Shown here one piece after another: positions 21,135-32,332 of a stretch of 64,000 nucleotides of DNA (positions are counted from its first letter, which is position 1; each line of letters begins with the position of its first letter). The notes under the pieces are model-generated. The model was not told where the DNA came from, ran no database searches, and saw only the letters and a program-made list of their open reading frames with translations. The position numbers and the translations under genes are program-made. Source of the stretch: Cystobasidiopsis lactophilus (lineage: Eukaryota; Basidiomycota; Agaricostilbomycetes; Agaricostilbales; Chionosphaeraceae); assembly GCA_001599975.1 (NCBI GenBank), contig BCIO01000003.1:744001-808000 (forward strand). The letters run 5' to 3'.

Positions 21135-24039
21135 ATGGCGGAAGCGGAGCAACCAGTTCGAGCGTCTCCTCAGGCTGGAGGCGGACGACGGCTTCCAGCG
21201 CTGCAAGTGACGGCGGCCTCGCCTGTGCGTCAGACAGCAGGAGCCATGAGCAGCCCTGGCGAGGGATCCAAAGGGCACAGGAGGGTGAGCTCTTGGCTTG
21301 AGCCACGCGCTTTTGTGGAGGCCCTAATTTGCTGTTTGTTTGCGCCGTGGATTCAGGTGTGAGTTTGGCTGTGCCTGCGTCGCTACACAAGCTGACAGGC
21401 ACCAACAGCAAGAGCCTGGTGCGCGAGTTCGACGAGGTGACGACCGGCTCAGCAGCGAGCGGCATTCAGCAATCCACTTGGGACCAGCAGCAACGGCGGC
21501 GGTCGAGCGCCGACCCAGCGTCGATCAGCATGACTTTTAACCGCTCCAACGACTCGGCCAGCAGCAACGAGCTGTCCCCAAAGTCCACCGGCGACCAGCA
21601 ATGGGGCTCGTTTGGGGCCACAGCAGCGGCGGAGGCCGACGAGAAGGACGACCTGTTCCTGCCTTTGAGCCCGCCCACGTCTGCCTACTCGTTCACTGGC
21701 ACCTTCAACCCAGACGTCCAGCAGCAGTCGCTCGCCGACCAGGCCGAGTCGCTGTCCGCCAGCCAGCGCCGCGAGCATTCCAGGCGCCACTCGCGCATCC
21801 ACTCGCGCAACCTCTCCGTCTTCTTCCCCCAGCCCTCTGAGAACGGCGTGCTCGCCATCCCAGAAGAGGGCGACGACGCCAGCTACCAGCCCGGTCTGTC
21901 CGTCGAGATCCCCTCCGCCGCCCTCAAAGGCTATGCCTCGACCAACAACACCAGCGGGGGCAGCTACTTCTCCAGGACCCGGTTAGGATCCACGCCCACC
22001 GTCCACAACGGCGGCGGCGGCGGCGTCTCCCCCAACGACGAGACCTCGCCGAACAAGCCCTCCTCGCGCCGCGGCCACCACCATCGCCACTCGCTCTCGC
22101 ACAACTTTTTCCTCGAGACGCCCGCGTCCTCGACCGGCTCCTCCTCCCTCTCTCCCGGCACTTGGAACGGCTACGAGTCCGGCTCCGGCGGCTCCGGCTC
22201 CGTGACGCCCATCTCGCCCGACGTCCCCAAGTCCGTGCCCTCCTCCCTCAACCTCGCCTCCTCCGTCACGCCCTCCTCCCTCCCGCTTTCGTCCACCGCC
22301 ACCTCCCTCAGGCAGCGCTACGCCCACCTGCCCACTTTGATCCGCTTCTTCCTCGCCATCGGCTTTCACATGCCTTTCTCCACCCAGGCCGCCTTGGCGT
22401 TGGCTCTAATAGAGATGGGCCTCGGCGCCATGCTGTGGATCTTCGGCCAGAGCGGCGAGAGCCTGGCGGTCACCGGCCTAGGGTACCTGGTCGTGTTTGA
22501 CGGCATGGGCGCTTTGTCCAGCATCGTCGTGGAAGGCAACGCCAAGGACGCCGACGTGCTGTGGGAGCTGATTGGGCCCGGGTCGAGGGCTGGGGAGTCT
22601 GGCTTGCGGTATCCCTACGGGTCCGTGGTCCCTTCCTCAAGCAAAAACCCCATCTTGCTGACGGACCTTGGGACGTTCGTAACAGAACCTACCGCCTGAC
22701 CACGCTCTCGCACTTTTCGCAGTGCATCTACCTCCTCTTCAGCGCGGTCTACGTGTGCAAGGAGTCCATCGAGCACGTCCTGCTCTTGCACGACCCAGCA
22801 GAGGAGCTCACCGCTGCAGCCGGTGGCGCCTCGCACGGGTCCGCCCATGGGTCGATGGGCCACGGCGAAGGCCGAGGGAGCCCAGTGGCTGAGCTGGTGG
22901 CTGGTGCTATCCCAGGCGACTGGGTCGAGATTGGGTTCGTTGGCTTTCCCTTTTGCCAATGGTGGCTAGGCACTGATTGCCCCTTCGAACAGGGTCAGCA
23001 TGCCTACCGGCCTACTTCTTCTCGCCACCTTGCTCTGCCTCTTATCGGCCGTCTTGTTGCGCAACCACGCCAGCATGACCGAAGCCGTCGGCCCGTCGAC
23101 GTACGCCCTGCGGCCCCGCCCGAAAGCGACCAAAAACCAGCCCACCCTCTCCGCCTTGCTCTCCGTCCTCTCCAACCCCTTCTCCCTCTTGGTCTTTGTC
23201 TTTGCTTTTGCGCTCTTAACAGCGAGCATCACCATCCCTGCGTAAGCCTCGTCTGCCCCTGAAGAACATTTGTTCTCTCACTGACGTCGTAAGGCTTTCA
23301 GAGTTCAACTTGCGCCTTTGGACAAGGTGCTGGCTTTGCTAGAATCGGTCGCCATGTTCTACGTGGCATACCCGGCGGCAGAAGCGACAGGCAAAGTCCT
23401 GTTGCAGACCGCGCCACCGGCCGAGGCGGGCAACATGATCTCCTTTATGCGCGGCCTCCGTGAGGTGCGTCAATGTCCCCTTCTTCCTTTTCAGGATGTG
23501 TTCCTGATCTCAATGCACAGGTCGAAGCGCACCCGATGGTCATTTACGTCCCTCAGCCACACATTTGGCAGCTAACGCCACACCCTCGAATGGAAGCGCC
23601 CTCCAGCAAGACCCAATCCACCATCTGGGCACGGCGGCCCGCTCCCGTCGCGCAAGGCGCCTCGATCGTCGTGGCCACCGTCACCGTCCACATCCGGGCC
23701 AACGCGCTCGACCGGGACGTGTTGGAGATGACCCAGTTCGTCCGCGACAAGTGCAACCCGGCTCTAAAAGGCGGCAACGAGTTCCCGCCGGGTGAACTGA
23801 CGGTTGTCGTGCACAAGGGGATGCCGGAGGACGACTCTTGCTCGCACCACGATCACCAACACGACAGCCACCAAGGGCATGGGCATTCGCACAATGTGGC
23901 CCCAGCGCACTCGACCCATTCCCATTCTCACTCGCACGCCCTCCCAGAGCCGCAACATCACGGCCACTCTCACTCTCCGGCACCCACCTCCTCCCACTCT
24001 CATTCGGCAGGTCACGCAGGGCACAGTCACGCACATTGA
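21135..24039 (+). CDS. Cation diffusion facilitator, Zrg17-like zinc transporter
   Basis: Membrane zinc transporter subunit, probably of the endoplasmic reticulum/early secretory pathway by analogy with yeast Zrg17-Msc2. It begins with a long Ser-rich disordered N-terminus (to about 22280). Membrane segments follow: LPTLIRFFLAIGFH, AALALALIEMGLGAMLWIF, LGYLVVFDGMGALSSIV, LSHFSQCIYLLFSAVYVCKE with IEHVLL, LLLLATLLCLLSAVLL, and FSLLVFVFAFALLTASI. A cytosolic domain (VATVTVHIRANALDRDVLE) comes next, then a His-rich tail with many HSH/HGH units (about 23840-24036) that could bind zinc. The HxxxD metal-site pattern of canonical CDFs is not obvious, which fits the non-catalytic Zrg17 partner. The start is uncertain: ATG 21054 or 21135. 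The first intron probably joins GHRR to LTGTNSKS. Confidence 0.82.
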
Positions 24040-24345
24040 TCGTTTCTTTCGGATGAAATCTCTATCGCCTGTGGCGCTTGCATATCGAGTTAACTACCCA
24101 CGAATCCACTGCCATATGTACTGCTTGGATGATGAGGCGAGACTGGTCGCCGTCGACTCGAGGCTGAGTCTTCTTCCGCAACCGACCGGGAGCCTGCCGC
24201 ACTCAGCCTGTTGATGCCGTCCGCGAACCTCTTGCTCTCGTCCTGTGGCTTAGTGCTTTCTCTTTTTCTACTGTAAACCTCGACCAGAACTCTGTTGCCT
24301 CTCCCCGAGTTTTCCTTCTCACGCGAACTCGCGCTCTAGCCTCTC
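24040..24345. other. Intergenic spacer
   Basis: About 306 bp between the zinc transporter and the ABC-F gene, same strand, rich in pyrimidine tracts before the ABC-F start. No gene seen. Confidence 0.45.
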
Positions 24346-26772
24346 ATGAACCCAACGAACGGCATCAATGTCACTTCGAGGCAGAGCAGATTTCACCTCG
24401 ATACGCTCTTGACTAGCAAGGAGATCGACCTTCAGGATGTTTCAATCTCCATCTTTGATCGCGAGCTCATCTCTGGCTCGCACGTCCGCTTGAAGGAAGG
24501 GACGCATTATGCCTTCTTGGGGAGGAACGGCTCTGGAAAGTCGACCTTGCTCACAGCGTAGGTTCTTTGTTTGGCCTTCAACTACAACGCTGAAGGCGAG
24601 AGGCCCACCCAGCATCGCAGACCGGCTTATCCCTGGCATTAACCCGACGCTCAAGATTGCGCTGCTGTCACAAATAGACGTGGATTCAAGAGACGCCACT
24701 CGATCTGTGATTCAATGTGTGCTCGATGGGGATAAGGAGCTTCAAGCTGCGTTGAAAGAGCACCGGGAGCTCAACCTCGCTTTGGAAGCGTCCACCCTCC
24801 AAGAATCCCATGAACGCTTCGCCAACCTCGAACTGGCTATGCGACAGCTAGAGCTGACCGAGGCCCAGCGCTTGGCCAAGTTCAGGTCTGGAGCACGAGG
24901 GGCGGATGCCAGGAAAGCAGAGCTGGTGGCCGAGGCGGCTGTTGAAAAGGCGAAGGACCAGTCAGTTGCTCATCTACGTGCTACCTCATCTCATGTCAGA
25001 CTGAATTTCCACACTTAAAATAGTATTAAGGAAGCACCTTCGGCTACACTCAGCGAGCAGATCGCCCAGCGCATCAACGACGTGGAAGGGCGCCTCGAAG
25101 CTGTAGGCCGTTCTCCGTTCGTCGAAGCGAAGACTTAACACTCACATCGAAATCACAGCTTGGAAGCGACACCGCAGAAGGGCGAGCGCGGCAAATTCTG
25201 AACGGCTTAGGCTTCTCCGATGAAGTCGTCGACAAACCTTTCGCCAATCTCTCCGGCGGCTGGCGGTCTCGATGTTCCCTTGCAGTCGCTTTACTGGTCT
25301 ACTCCGATGTTTTGCTGCTTGACGAACCCACCAACTTCTTGGACCTGGAGGCCTTGATGTGGCTGGAGTTGCACCTCGCCAACCTCGAGAAGACTGTCGT
25401 CGTCACCTCACACGACCAGTCTTTTCTTGACAAGTTTGCCGAAGAGACGATAATTTTGAGGCACAACACTCTCCGCTATTTTGACGGGCCACCGACTGCG
25501 TTCCAGATCAACGAGCGGAAGACGAAGCGCAACCTCGAAAAGCAAACGGCGGCTCAGGCCAAGAAGAAGGAGCACATCGAGAACTCTATCCAAGCGGGCA
25601 AAGCCAGCGCCAAGAAGACTGGCGATGACAACCGCCTTCGAATGGCCAAGTCCCGCCAGAAGAAGCTCGACGAGCGATGGGGCATCGAGCAATCGGCCAA
25701 AGGCGGCCGCTTTAAGCTGAACCGCGACTTGGAAGGCTACCATCTCACCATGCGCGCCGAGATCTCCATCGAAGAGGACGAGAAGGCCTCTGCCGTCTCC
25801 CTCCCAGAGCCCACCAAGCTGCGGACGGCAGGTCCGCTGCTTCACCTTGATGGCGTCTCCTGCAAATACCCGTCCCAGAAAGTTCCGTTCTTGAGTGATA
25901 TCACGTTTACTCTAGAGCAGGGCGGGTCAGCGCTCTTCTCCTTTCCTCTGCTAGAACATGGAACTGAAATTGTCCCCTGAAGGCGCCTGGCACTCGTTGG
26001 GCAGAACGGCCAAGGCAAGAGCACAATCGCCAAGCTCATAATGGGCGAGCTCAAGTGCGCCAGCGGCACCATCACGCGGCACCCCTACCTTTCCATTGGC
26101 TATCTCTCTCAGGACAACGTCGAGGCGATATCGAACATCAAGGCTACCGCACTGGCGCATTATATATCAGTCTCGAATTCAACAGCCGAACAAGACGCAC
26201 GGAAAGCGCTGGCAGCAGTCGGATTGGCGGGCCAGACCGTCTCGGCAGTGCCGGTGGCGTCTTTGAGTGGCGGGCAGAAAGTGAGGCTTGCTCTGGCTTT
26301 GGCGGTTATGAATGCGCCACCATTACTGTGAGCGTTGCAACATCGGAAAGCTTACAGGCACTGACGAAGAGACAAACAGCTTGTTTGACGAGCCGTCCTC
26401 TCATCTGGACATCCCCACTGTGCAGGCTTTAGGAAGAGCTCTGCGCAGCTACAAAGGAGCAGTGTGCATCATCACCCACGACCGGTAAGCTATCTAACCT
26501 GGCCCATCTACCAGAAAGCTAACGAGTCACGGCGAACCTGCAGATGGCTCTGCCGCTTCACCGTGGAGGGTTTCTCTTTCCAAGACTCGTTCGGAGAGAT
26601 GGACTTGGACCAAGACATTGACGACCAGGAGAGCTCAGAGAGCGAGGAGGAGGACTTCAAGGCGGGCCAGGTCATTCGGGTCAACAAGGGCAAAGGCAAG
26701 CTCTTGACGGGAGGGGTTCAGCAGTACGCCGACATTGTGACCAGGCGCCTCAAGAAGGCTGGGTTGTGCTAG
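24346..26772 (+). CDS. ABC-F family ATPase
   Basis: Soluble twin-cassette ATPase without membrane domain. ABC-F proteins act on ribosomes or in translation control. Cassette 1: Walker A GRNGSGKST, signature LSGGW, Walker B LLLDEPTNFLDLEAL and switch His in TSHDQSFLD. A charged linker follows with NERKTKRNLEKQTAAQAKKK and SRQKKLDERWG. Cassette 2: GQNGQGKST, SIGYLSQDN, signature LSGGQKVRLALA, then across an intron LFDEPSSHLDIP and CIITHDR. A short acidic extension (DDQESSESEEEDF) ends ...RRLKKAGLC. About seven short introns. The acidic tail and second Walker B variant resemble fungal ABC-F proteins of the S. pombe SPCC825.01 type more than Gcn20 or New1; the subgroup is tentative. Confidence 0.9.
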
Positions 26773-27242
26773 AAGGGCCTATCTCGTTGCACGTGCGGGC
26801 CATGAGTTGACTTCTTCGAAGCTTCTTCAAGCTTGGACCGGAGCCTCCGAGTGACAATTTGCTTCCGAGTCAGAATGGTGACTGGTGACCTTTGCCTTCA
26901 ATACAACCCTTGATTCCTGATGCTACTGCTGTCGGGTCTGGATCTGCCTCCTACTCGCGTTGTCCGCTGCCGTTCGCTGCCCGCGATTCTGAAGTCTTCA
27001 AGTTTAAGTACCCTGCCGTCAAAGCCCAGCTTGTGCGGACAGTTGAAGTCTAGCTCAGCAGAGAACGAAATTGAGTCTATAAGTGATGTGCTAGGCCGTA
27101 CTGGTATCGCAGGGATCTTTCAGGTGCCCCTTTGTCTCTCGAGTCCAAGACTCTCGAGTCCAAGACGGCGTTCTTCTGTTCTCTTCGTGAACATATCCCA
27201 GGCTCACCGGTCACCTCTCTACTACCGCTCGCGGGAGATATA
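26773..27242. other. Intergenic spacer with a short direct repeat
   Basis: About 470 bp. Near 27135-27168 a 15-bp unit (ctcgagtccaagact / ctcgagtccaagacg) is repeated head to tail. No gene recognised. Confidence 0.5.
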
Positions 27243-28776
27243 CTATGGCCCAGCGACCGCATTTTACTGAACATAGCCATGGAAAGCGCCTGAACTCTCT
27301 CATGGGAGCCAGCGACGGCCAGCTCAGCTTTTATCAACTCAAAGCCGCTTTTCACGCCTTCCTGATGACGATGCTGTCTTTTGCGCTAGAGGAGGTATGT
27401 TAAAGCGGCTTGCGTAGGATGGCTCGTCCCTTCGTCCCTATTAACCAGGGTGCCCCCAGTTGGTGGCCGAGCTGGACCGCTACAAGGTAACCTTAGTGGC
27501 ATGGATTCCTATGAAGCGGCATATATGCTTACACTATCGTTTCTCTCAAGACAGAACGCCGTTTCAAGATAGGCCGCCATGTTCCTGAGCTGGTACGCAA
27601 TCTTGCTCTCATGCAGGCGAGTCGTTCTGATACAGGAAATCACAGCCCTCTCTGGTCCAGCTCTTTCACCCAGTAATGCGATTGCTGAGTCCAGTCCGAC
27701 AGCACTCGGTTTATTTCGACGATGCCGAAGTCTACCTTCACATCGTGAGCCCAGCTCCGTTGGCGGGGCTCCGCTAACAGATTTCTGGCTGCAGCTCGAC
27801 CTGGAAGAAGTACTAGGAAAGCAAGAGCTTCACTCCCATATGGGACTTGGCGATCTCACAGCAGGAGGAAGGAACGACAATATCGCACGCGAGGAACGCT
27901 TCTTGCTGACGGCGCCAGTCATCGCCCTTGAAGCCCGAGAACACGTCAAGAGCCTGATTTCAGACCCGAGTACTGGTGCTTTTTTGAACATTTGGAAGAT
28001 GCTCATGGGAAGCGGTGCCGCGAGCGTATTGTGGTGGAAGAATGCGAAACTTGCTTTCGAGTGGTATAGGAATGAAAGATCAGTGGGTTTGGGTTGCTGA
28101 ATTGACTAAGGTGCTGACTGATGGGTGCTGATGGACTTTTAGCTTGTTTATTGGCACGCTCAAAGTCTCGCCTTGCGTGTAAGTCTCTAATATCTGCGGG
28201 ATCGACCACACCGCTCACGTAGGCATCAGGAAGATACGATTCATCTCTTGAAGTCAGCTGGCGAGGGAGAGGTACACGTTTTGGCCGAAAATGTGATACA
28301 CATCACCAACCGAGTGAGTGATCGCTTCCGGCCCGAAAAAAACTTGTGGTTTAACGTCGCTGGAAGATGCGCATCTGTCTTGACATAGATGTTATACCAG
28401 CTGTAAGATGTTCCATCCTGTCTGCTCTACGCTTGAACTAATTAGTTGCGGATGTAATTTCAGTTTATGCCCGACCAAGCCCCTTCAACGCCCGCAGAAA
28501 GGGTCCACGGCTCAGCTTTGTACCTCAATGTGGTAGGTAACAAGGAGACCAGCGACCATGATCTGAGCAACTGTTCTGCAGGTTTTTCTTGTGGCGTTGG
28601 AGCTATCAGCGAAGTCAAAAGCCGCTAGTGGCCCCGTGATCACCCCTGAGTCCAAGAAATTGGGGCTATCAACTTGGGAGCAGTGGAAGTTACTGCACAA
28701 CAGGCTTGCGGAAGAGCCACGCAGGGCCGATTGGGGGGAAGTTGTTCCAAATGTGCCCAATTTCGGAATCTTATAG
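27243..28776 (+). CDS. Hypothetical basidiomycete protein, many small exons
   Basis: No family recognised. The spliced reading is consistent: MAQRPHFTEHSHGKRLNSL, SFYQLKAAFHAFLMTMLSF, ALEE, an intron, LVAELDRYK, TERRFKIGRHVPEL, an intron, LFHPVMRLLSPVRQH, SVYFDDAEVYLHI, an intron, LDLEEVLGKQELHSHM, IAREERFLLTAPVIALEA, HVKSLISDPSTGAFLNIW and VLWWKNAKLAFEWY. Later short exons give LVYWHAQSLALR, MPDQAPSTPAERVHG and the C-terminus ALELSAKSKAASGPV...VPNVPNFGIL at 28776. Most introns are phase 0. A mostly helical soluble protein is expected; there is no signal peptide. The fine exon map at 28130-28480 is uncertain. Confidence 0.6.
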
Positions 28777-28983
28777 AGCTCCACATTTACGTTTCTCTCG
28801 ATGTATAGCAACCATCTTTTCCCGTAGTTTTGTATTCCCACCTTGTTCAAAACAGCCGATTGGCATATATACCTGCTGCACCCTGTCGACACCAAGGGAT
28901 CACCTAATCCAGCCAAGCTTGCGATCGACGCGCCAGCCCAAGTCGACGTTGTTATTGTTGGCCGGCAGCGACGAAATGATTCA

Positions 28984-30397
28984 ATGACCACCTCATTTGA
29001 AGTGCTGAGGCCCAAGAGCCCTTCGAATGCGTCGCTACGGGGGCGGCCGAGGGCGCCGTCGTCCTCTTCAGGCGGCCCCTCCGCGCCCAGCTCGCCGTCC
29101 AGAAAAACAAAGGTGGAGGACGTCGAGTCCGCCGCGACGAAGGAAGAGCCGCCGGACATGAAAGGGTCTCCAAGCAGCTCTTTGGGGAAGGAATTTGTGG
29201 GCGACGAAGGGCGGCAGCTTTCGCGGATCAGCAGTCGGGCCTCCCAGGTCGAGCGCGAGCTGGAGGACGAACCGGTAGAGGACGAGCCGTACCTCGAGCA
29301 ACCGAGCGCAGAAGTGCAGAGGATGGAGGCTCGCTTAGACCACATGCAGACCGCCGCCACCTTTGCGGCCTTGGCGCTGTTTTCGATTTTGGGCAGCCTC
29401 ACCCGGATCGGCCTTACCACCCTTGCGACCTACGACGGCGAGTCGGTCTTTCCTCTGGCCATGTCACAAGCCATTGGATGTGCAGTCATGGGCTGGGTCA
29501 TTCGGAATCGGCGTATCATCGAGTCCTAGTGGGTGGTCTTGTCATGCCGCCCAAAAATACATTTTTACCTGACGTTGTCTCTCCGAAAGTGATGTGGCGT
29601 TATATTTCGGCCTAGGGACAGGCTACTGTGGCTCTGTAACGACTTTCTCAAGCTGGATGTTTCAAGTCTTCCAAGCCTTTTCTAACGACGATGGCTATTC
29701 TCATAATGGCGTCAAAAATGTTCGCCCTCGTGCCCTTTGAAAGTGTTTGGATGTCAGGCTGAAGTTGTTCTCGCAGGTGGTGGACGCTTTCACCCAACTG
29801 TTCGTCACATTCGCAGTGGCCACCGCCGGCCTGCGCTTCGGCGTGCACACCTCCTCCCTTCTGATCCGCCTCAAATACTTCCCCTCCCAACCTCTCGACA
29901 CCCCTAATCCAGACGAATCCATGCGGAAGAAGCTGTGCCGCTACAAGTACATCTGGCACACCACGTTGATCTGCACGGCGAGCGCGGTCTGGCTGACCGT
30001 CATCCTCCTCGCCGCTCTGATCACCGACTGGCGCAAGGTGTGCATGGCCTTGGTCTTCTCGCCCATCGGCGCCTTCATTCGCTATTTGCTCGCCATCACG
30101 CTGAACCCGCACACGACCGCGTTCCCGGTCGGCACTTTCAGCGCCAACATGATCGCCACCGCCTTTGTGTCCATGCTCACCGTCGTCCAGCGGCACGAGT
30201 CGATCGGGCGGAACTCGCTGGGGTGCGACACGGCGCAGGCGTTCGTCGACGGCTACTGCGGCTGCCTCTCGACCGTGTCCACCTTCGCGGTGGAGATCAG
30301 GGGCATGCGGCGGTGGCATGCCTACCGGTACGCGATCTGCTCCGTCGTGGGTGGCCAAATCCTCGTCTTGCTCATTTATGGGTGTTACAATTGGTGA
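28984..30397 (+). CDS. FEX1: Fluoride exporter (FEX, CrcB/Fluc family)
   Basis: Plasma-membrane fluoride channel that lowers cytosolic fluoride. ATG at 28984 opens a roughly 120-residue Ser/Glu-rich cytosolic N-terminus. The first CrcB repeat follows: TFAALALFSILGSLTRIGL, FPLAMSQAIGCAVMGW, then, after an intron, LYFGLGTGYCGSVTTFSSW. The second repeat includes HTTLICTASAVWLTVILLA, PIGAFIRYLLAI, GTFSANMIATAF with the conserved Asn, and DGYCGCLSTVSTFAVEI, ending LLIYGCYNW. Both GYCG-(S/C)-(V/L)-(T/S)TxS(S/T) pore blocks are intact, as expected of the fused eukaryotic two-domain form. At least two introns. It is convergent with the eEF1B gene. Confidence 0.94.
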
Positions 30398-31016
30398 GTC
30401 GCCTGTTCCACCCAATCCATTCGCGAGTTTGGATTTGTTGAAACCATCGGCTCACAGGGTTCACGGTCTGGACGCACAGCGAGTCCCCCTCTCCTTTCCT
30501 TTCCTCTCCCCTCTCTTTTCGCTGACTTTCTGGCGCGAAACAGTTGCGTTTACACATAGAGGCTCACTTTTGTTATTCCTCCCTCAGGCACCCGCATTCT
30601 CACCTTGTACAGATTTCCCTTAATTATAGAGCAAACGCCTTTTATCCACGTCCTATCTATCAACACCGATGCCTTGGGTCTCACTGAGACTCAAAGAGAG
30701 GGCGAGCAGAAGTTAAGAGACCAAGAACGTGTTCCCCGGTGCAAGAGTGTGAAAGCCCAAGTACGACCAAGCCCTCTGTGCTCTTGCAATGCGGTTCCAC
30801 GAACGAAGGCAGAGGGCGCTTGCTTATTGTAGGCTGCGGCAGAATGTGTTTGAGAATTCGGGATGACCGATTTCTTAGGCCCGGATTCCACTCACGTTGG
30901 GAAGAGAGTAAGGGGCCAAAGACGGGAGTTCGAAGCTGTTTAGAGCTTTTGCATGCTGTGAGGTTCCAAAGGGAATCATCATTAGAAAAGGGAGTCCTAA
31001 TGAGCGGAAAGACTCC
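30398..31016. other. Intergenic, convergent 3' flanks
   Basis: About 620 bp between the 3' ends of the fluoride exporter and eEF1B-alpha. Contains a pyrimidine-rich tract near 30487-30530. No gene recognised. Confidence 0.45.
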
Positions 31017-32200
31017 TCACGCCTGGATATCGGAAGACTGTGCAAACATCAAAGCGAAACATCAGCAACTTGTGACTGATGTAGAAAGGGCCAGAGCAAC
31101 GCACCTGGACGTAGTCCTCGAACTCGGCAATCTTGTCCTGCAGGTCCTCGAGCGAGATCTTGTCGTCCTCGATGACGATGTTGACCTGCAGCTTGGACAC
31201 GCCGTAGCCGACGGGCACCAGCTGTACGGAACAGCCTCCAGATTGAATCACAGACAGTGATATGTAGGAGAGGAGGCGGGCGCACCTTGGAAAGACCCCA
31301 GACGAGGCCGTCCATCTCGATGGAACGGACGGCAGCCTCGAGCTCCTTCATGTCCGTCTCGTCGTCCCAAGGCTGTTGGCGAACAGTACACCCAATCAGA
31401 AACAATTTGACTGATACGTGAAAGCGGCCGGCACCAACCTTGACATCGATAGTGACGATGGACTGTTCACCCCAAAGACTTTGTCAGACCCAAAGCCAGT
31501 GATCTATGGAGAGTGTCAAGGACGAACTTTAGCGGCGGGCTTGACCTTGCCGGCCTTCTTGGCGGCGTACTCGGCCAGGCGCTCCTGCTTGAGCTTCTCG
31601 GCGGCCTCGTCGACCTCCTCGTCGTCCGAGCCGAACAGGTCAATCTCCTCGTCGTCCTCCTCGGCGGCAGCGGGTGCCTTGGCGGCCACGACGGGCACGG
31701 CGGCGGCGGCGGAGGTGGAGGGCGCGTACGAGTCGGCCGACTTGGAGGCGTCGCCGGGCAGGGAGGCGTGCTCGGACTCGTACGACTTGATGTGCTTGTA
31801 CCAGCGGGCGGCGTGGGGCGTGGTGGGCTGAGCCGGGAGCGTCTTGAAGACGGCGACGTCGGCCTGGGAAGGCGCGTAGCTAAGCAACGAACACAGAAGC
31901 AATAAAAATTTTCAGCGCAAAGTTCCTCGCAAACAGCAACCAGATCAGGCAAAGAGACAGGGAATCAGAGGTTCGAGTTAATATTGAATATCGACAGAAA
32001 AGTGCCAGAGCCAAGGGTGTCTTAAGCCCATAGAGGCAAAGGCGGATTCGGTAACACGGACTCAATTTGGAAGCATCACTTTAGAGGGGGCGGCCGGCGC
32101 GCAGGATGGAGAAGAGGCTTAGGGGGAATGGTTCTGAAACTGACCCTTCAATGTAGGACGAGGTAGCCAAGTGAGCTTCGAGCCAGGTAGGAGCAGACAT
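31017..32200 (-). CDS. TEF5: Translation elongation factor eEF1B alpha (EF-1-beta)
   Basis: Guanine nucleotide exchange factor that recharges eEF1A with GTP in the cytosol. Exon 1 (32200-32145) gives [20 protein letters not shown] 265-nt intron (32144-31880) follows, then [18 protein letters not shown], the acidic [106 protein letters not shown] and, after the last intron, SSDIQA. The C-terminal GEF domain is complete, but the usual AALQKL tail is replaced by IQA. The start and all blocks match the family well. The long first intron carries a U18-like snoRNA, the same host as yeast EFB1/snR18. The promoter is squeezed into 132 bp before the next gene. Confidence 0.95.
31963..32083 (-). ncRNA. 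U18/snR18-like box C/D snoRNA in eEF1B intron 1
   Basis: On the sense strand of the eEF1B intron a C-like box gtgatgc (32079-32073) is followed 11 nt later by gtccgtgtt (32061-32053), complementary to the conserved LSU rRNA stretch AACACGGAC. One mismatched base precedes ccga (32051-32048), a degenerate D' box in the exact register of U18's CTGA. The D'+5 rule then points to the LSU A methylated by U18/snR18. A D box ctga lies at 31968-31965; another candidate is at 31948-31945. In S. cerevisiae snR18 sits in the intron of the same host gene. Weak points: the last base of the C box differs from consensus and no good terminal stem is visible. Confidence 0.6.
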
Positions 32201-32332
32201 TTTTGGGTGTTGAGGAAGGCGGCTCAAGAAAATTCGTGCGCGCAAGAGGACGAGGTGGAGTCACGATGATTGTGGGTGGTGGCGACTTGCAGCGCCTTCT
32301 ATTTGGTAGCTCTAGATATGGAGTCAGGGCAG

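Noticed and set aside
21449-22369. Long antisense frames across the zinc transporter N-terminus
   Set aside because: They are GC-rich shadows of a Ser/Pro-rich coding exon, with low-complexity Gly/Glu/Arg translations and no motifs.
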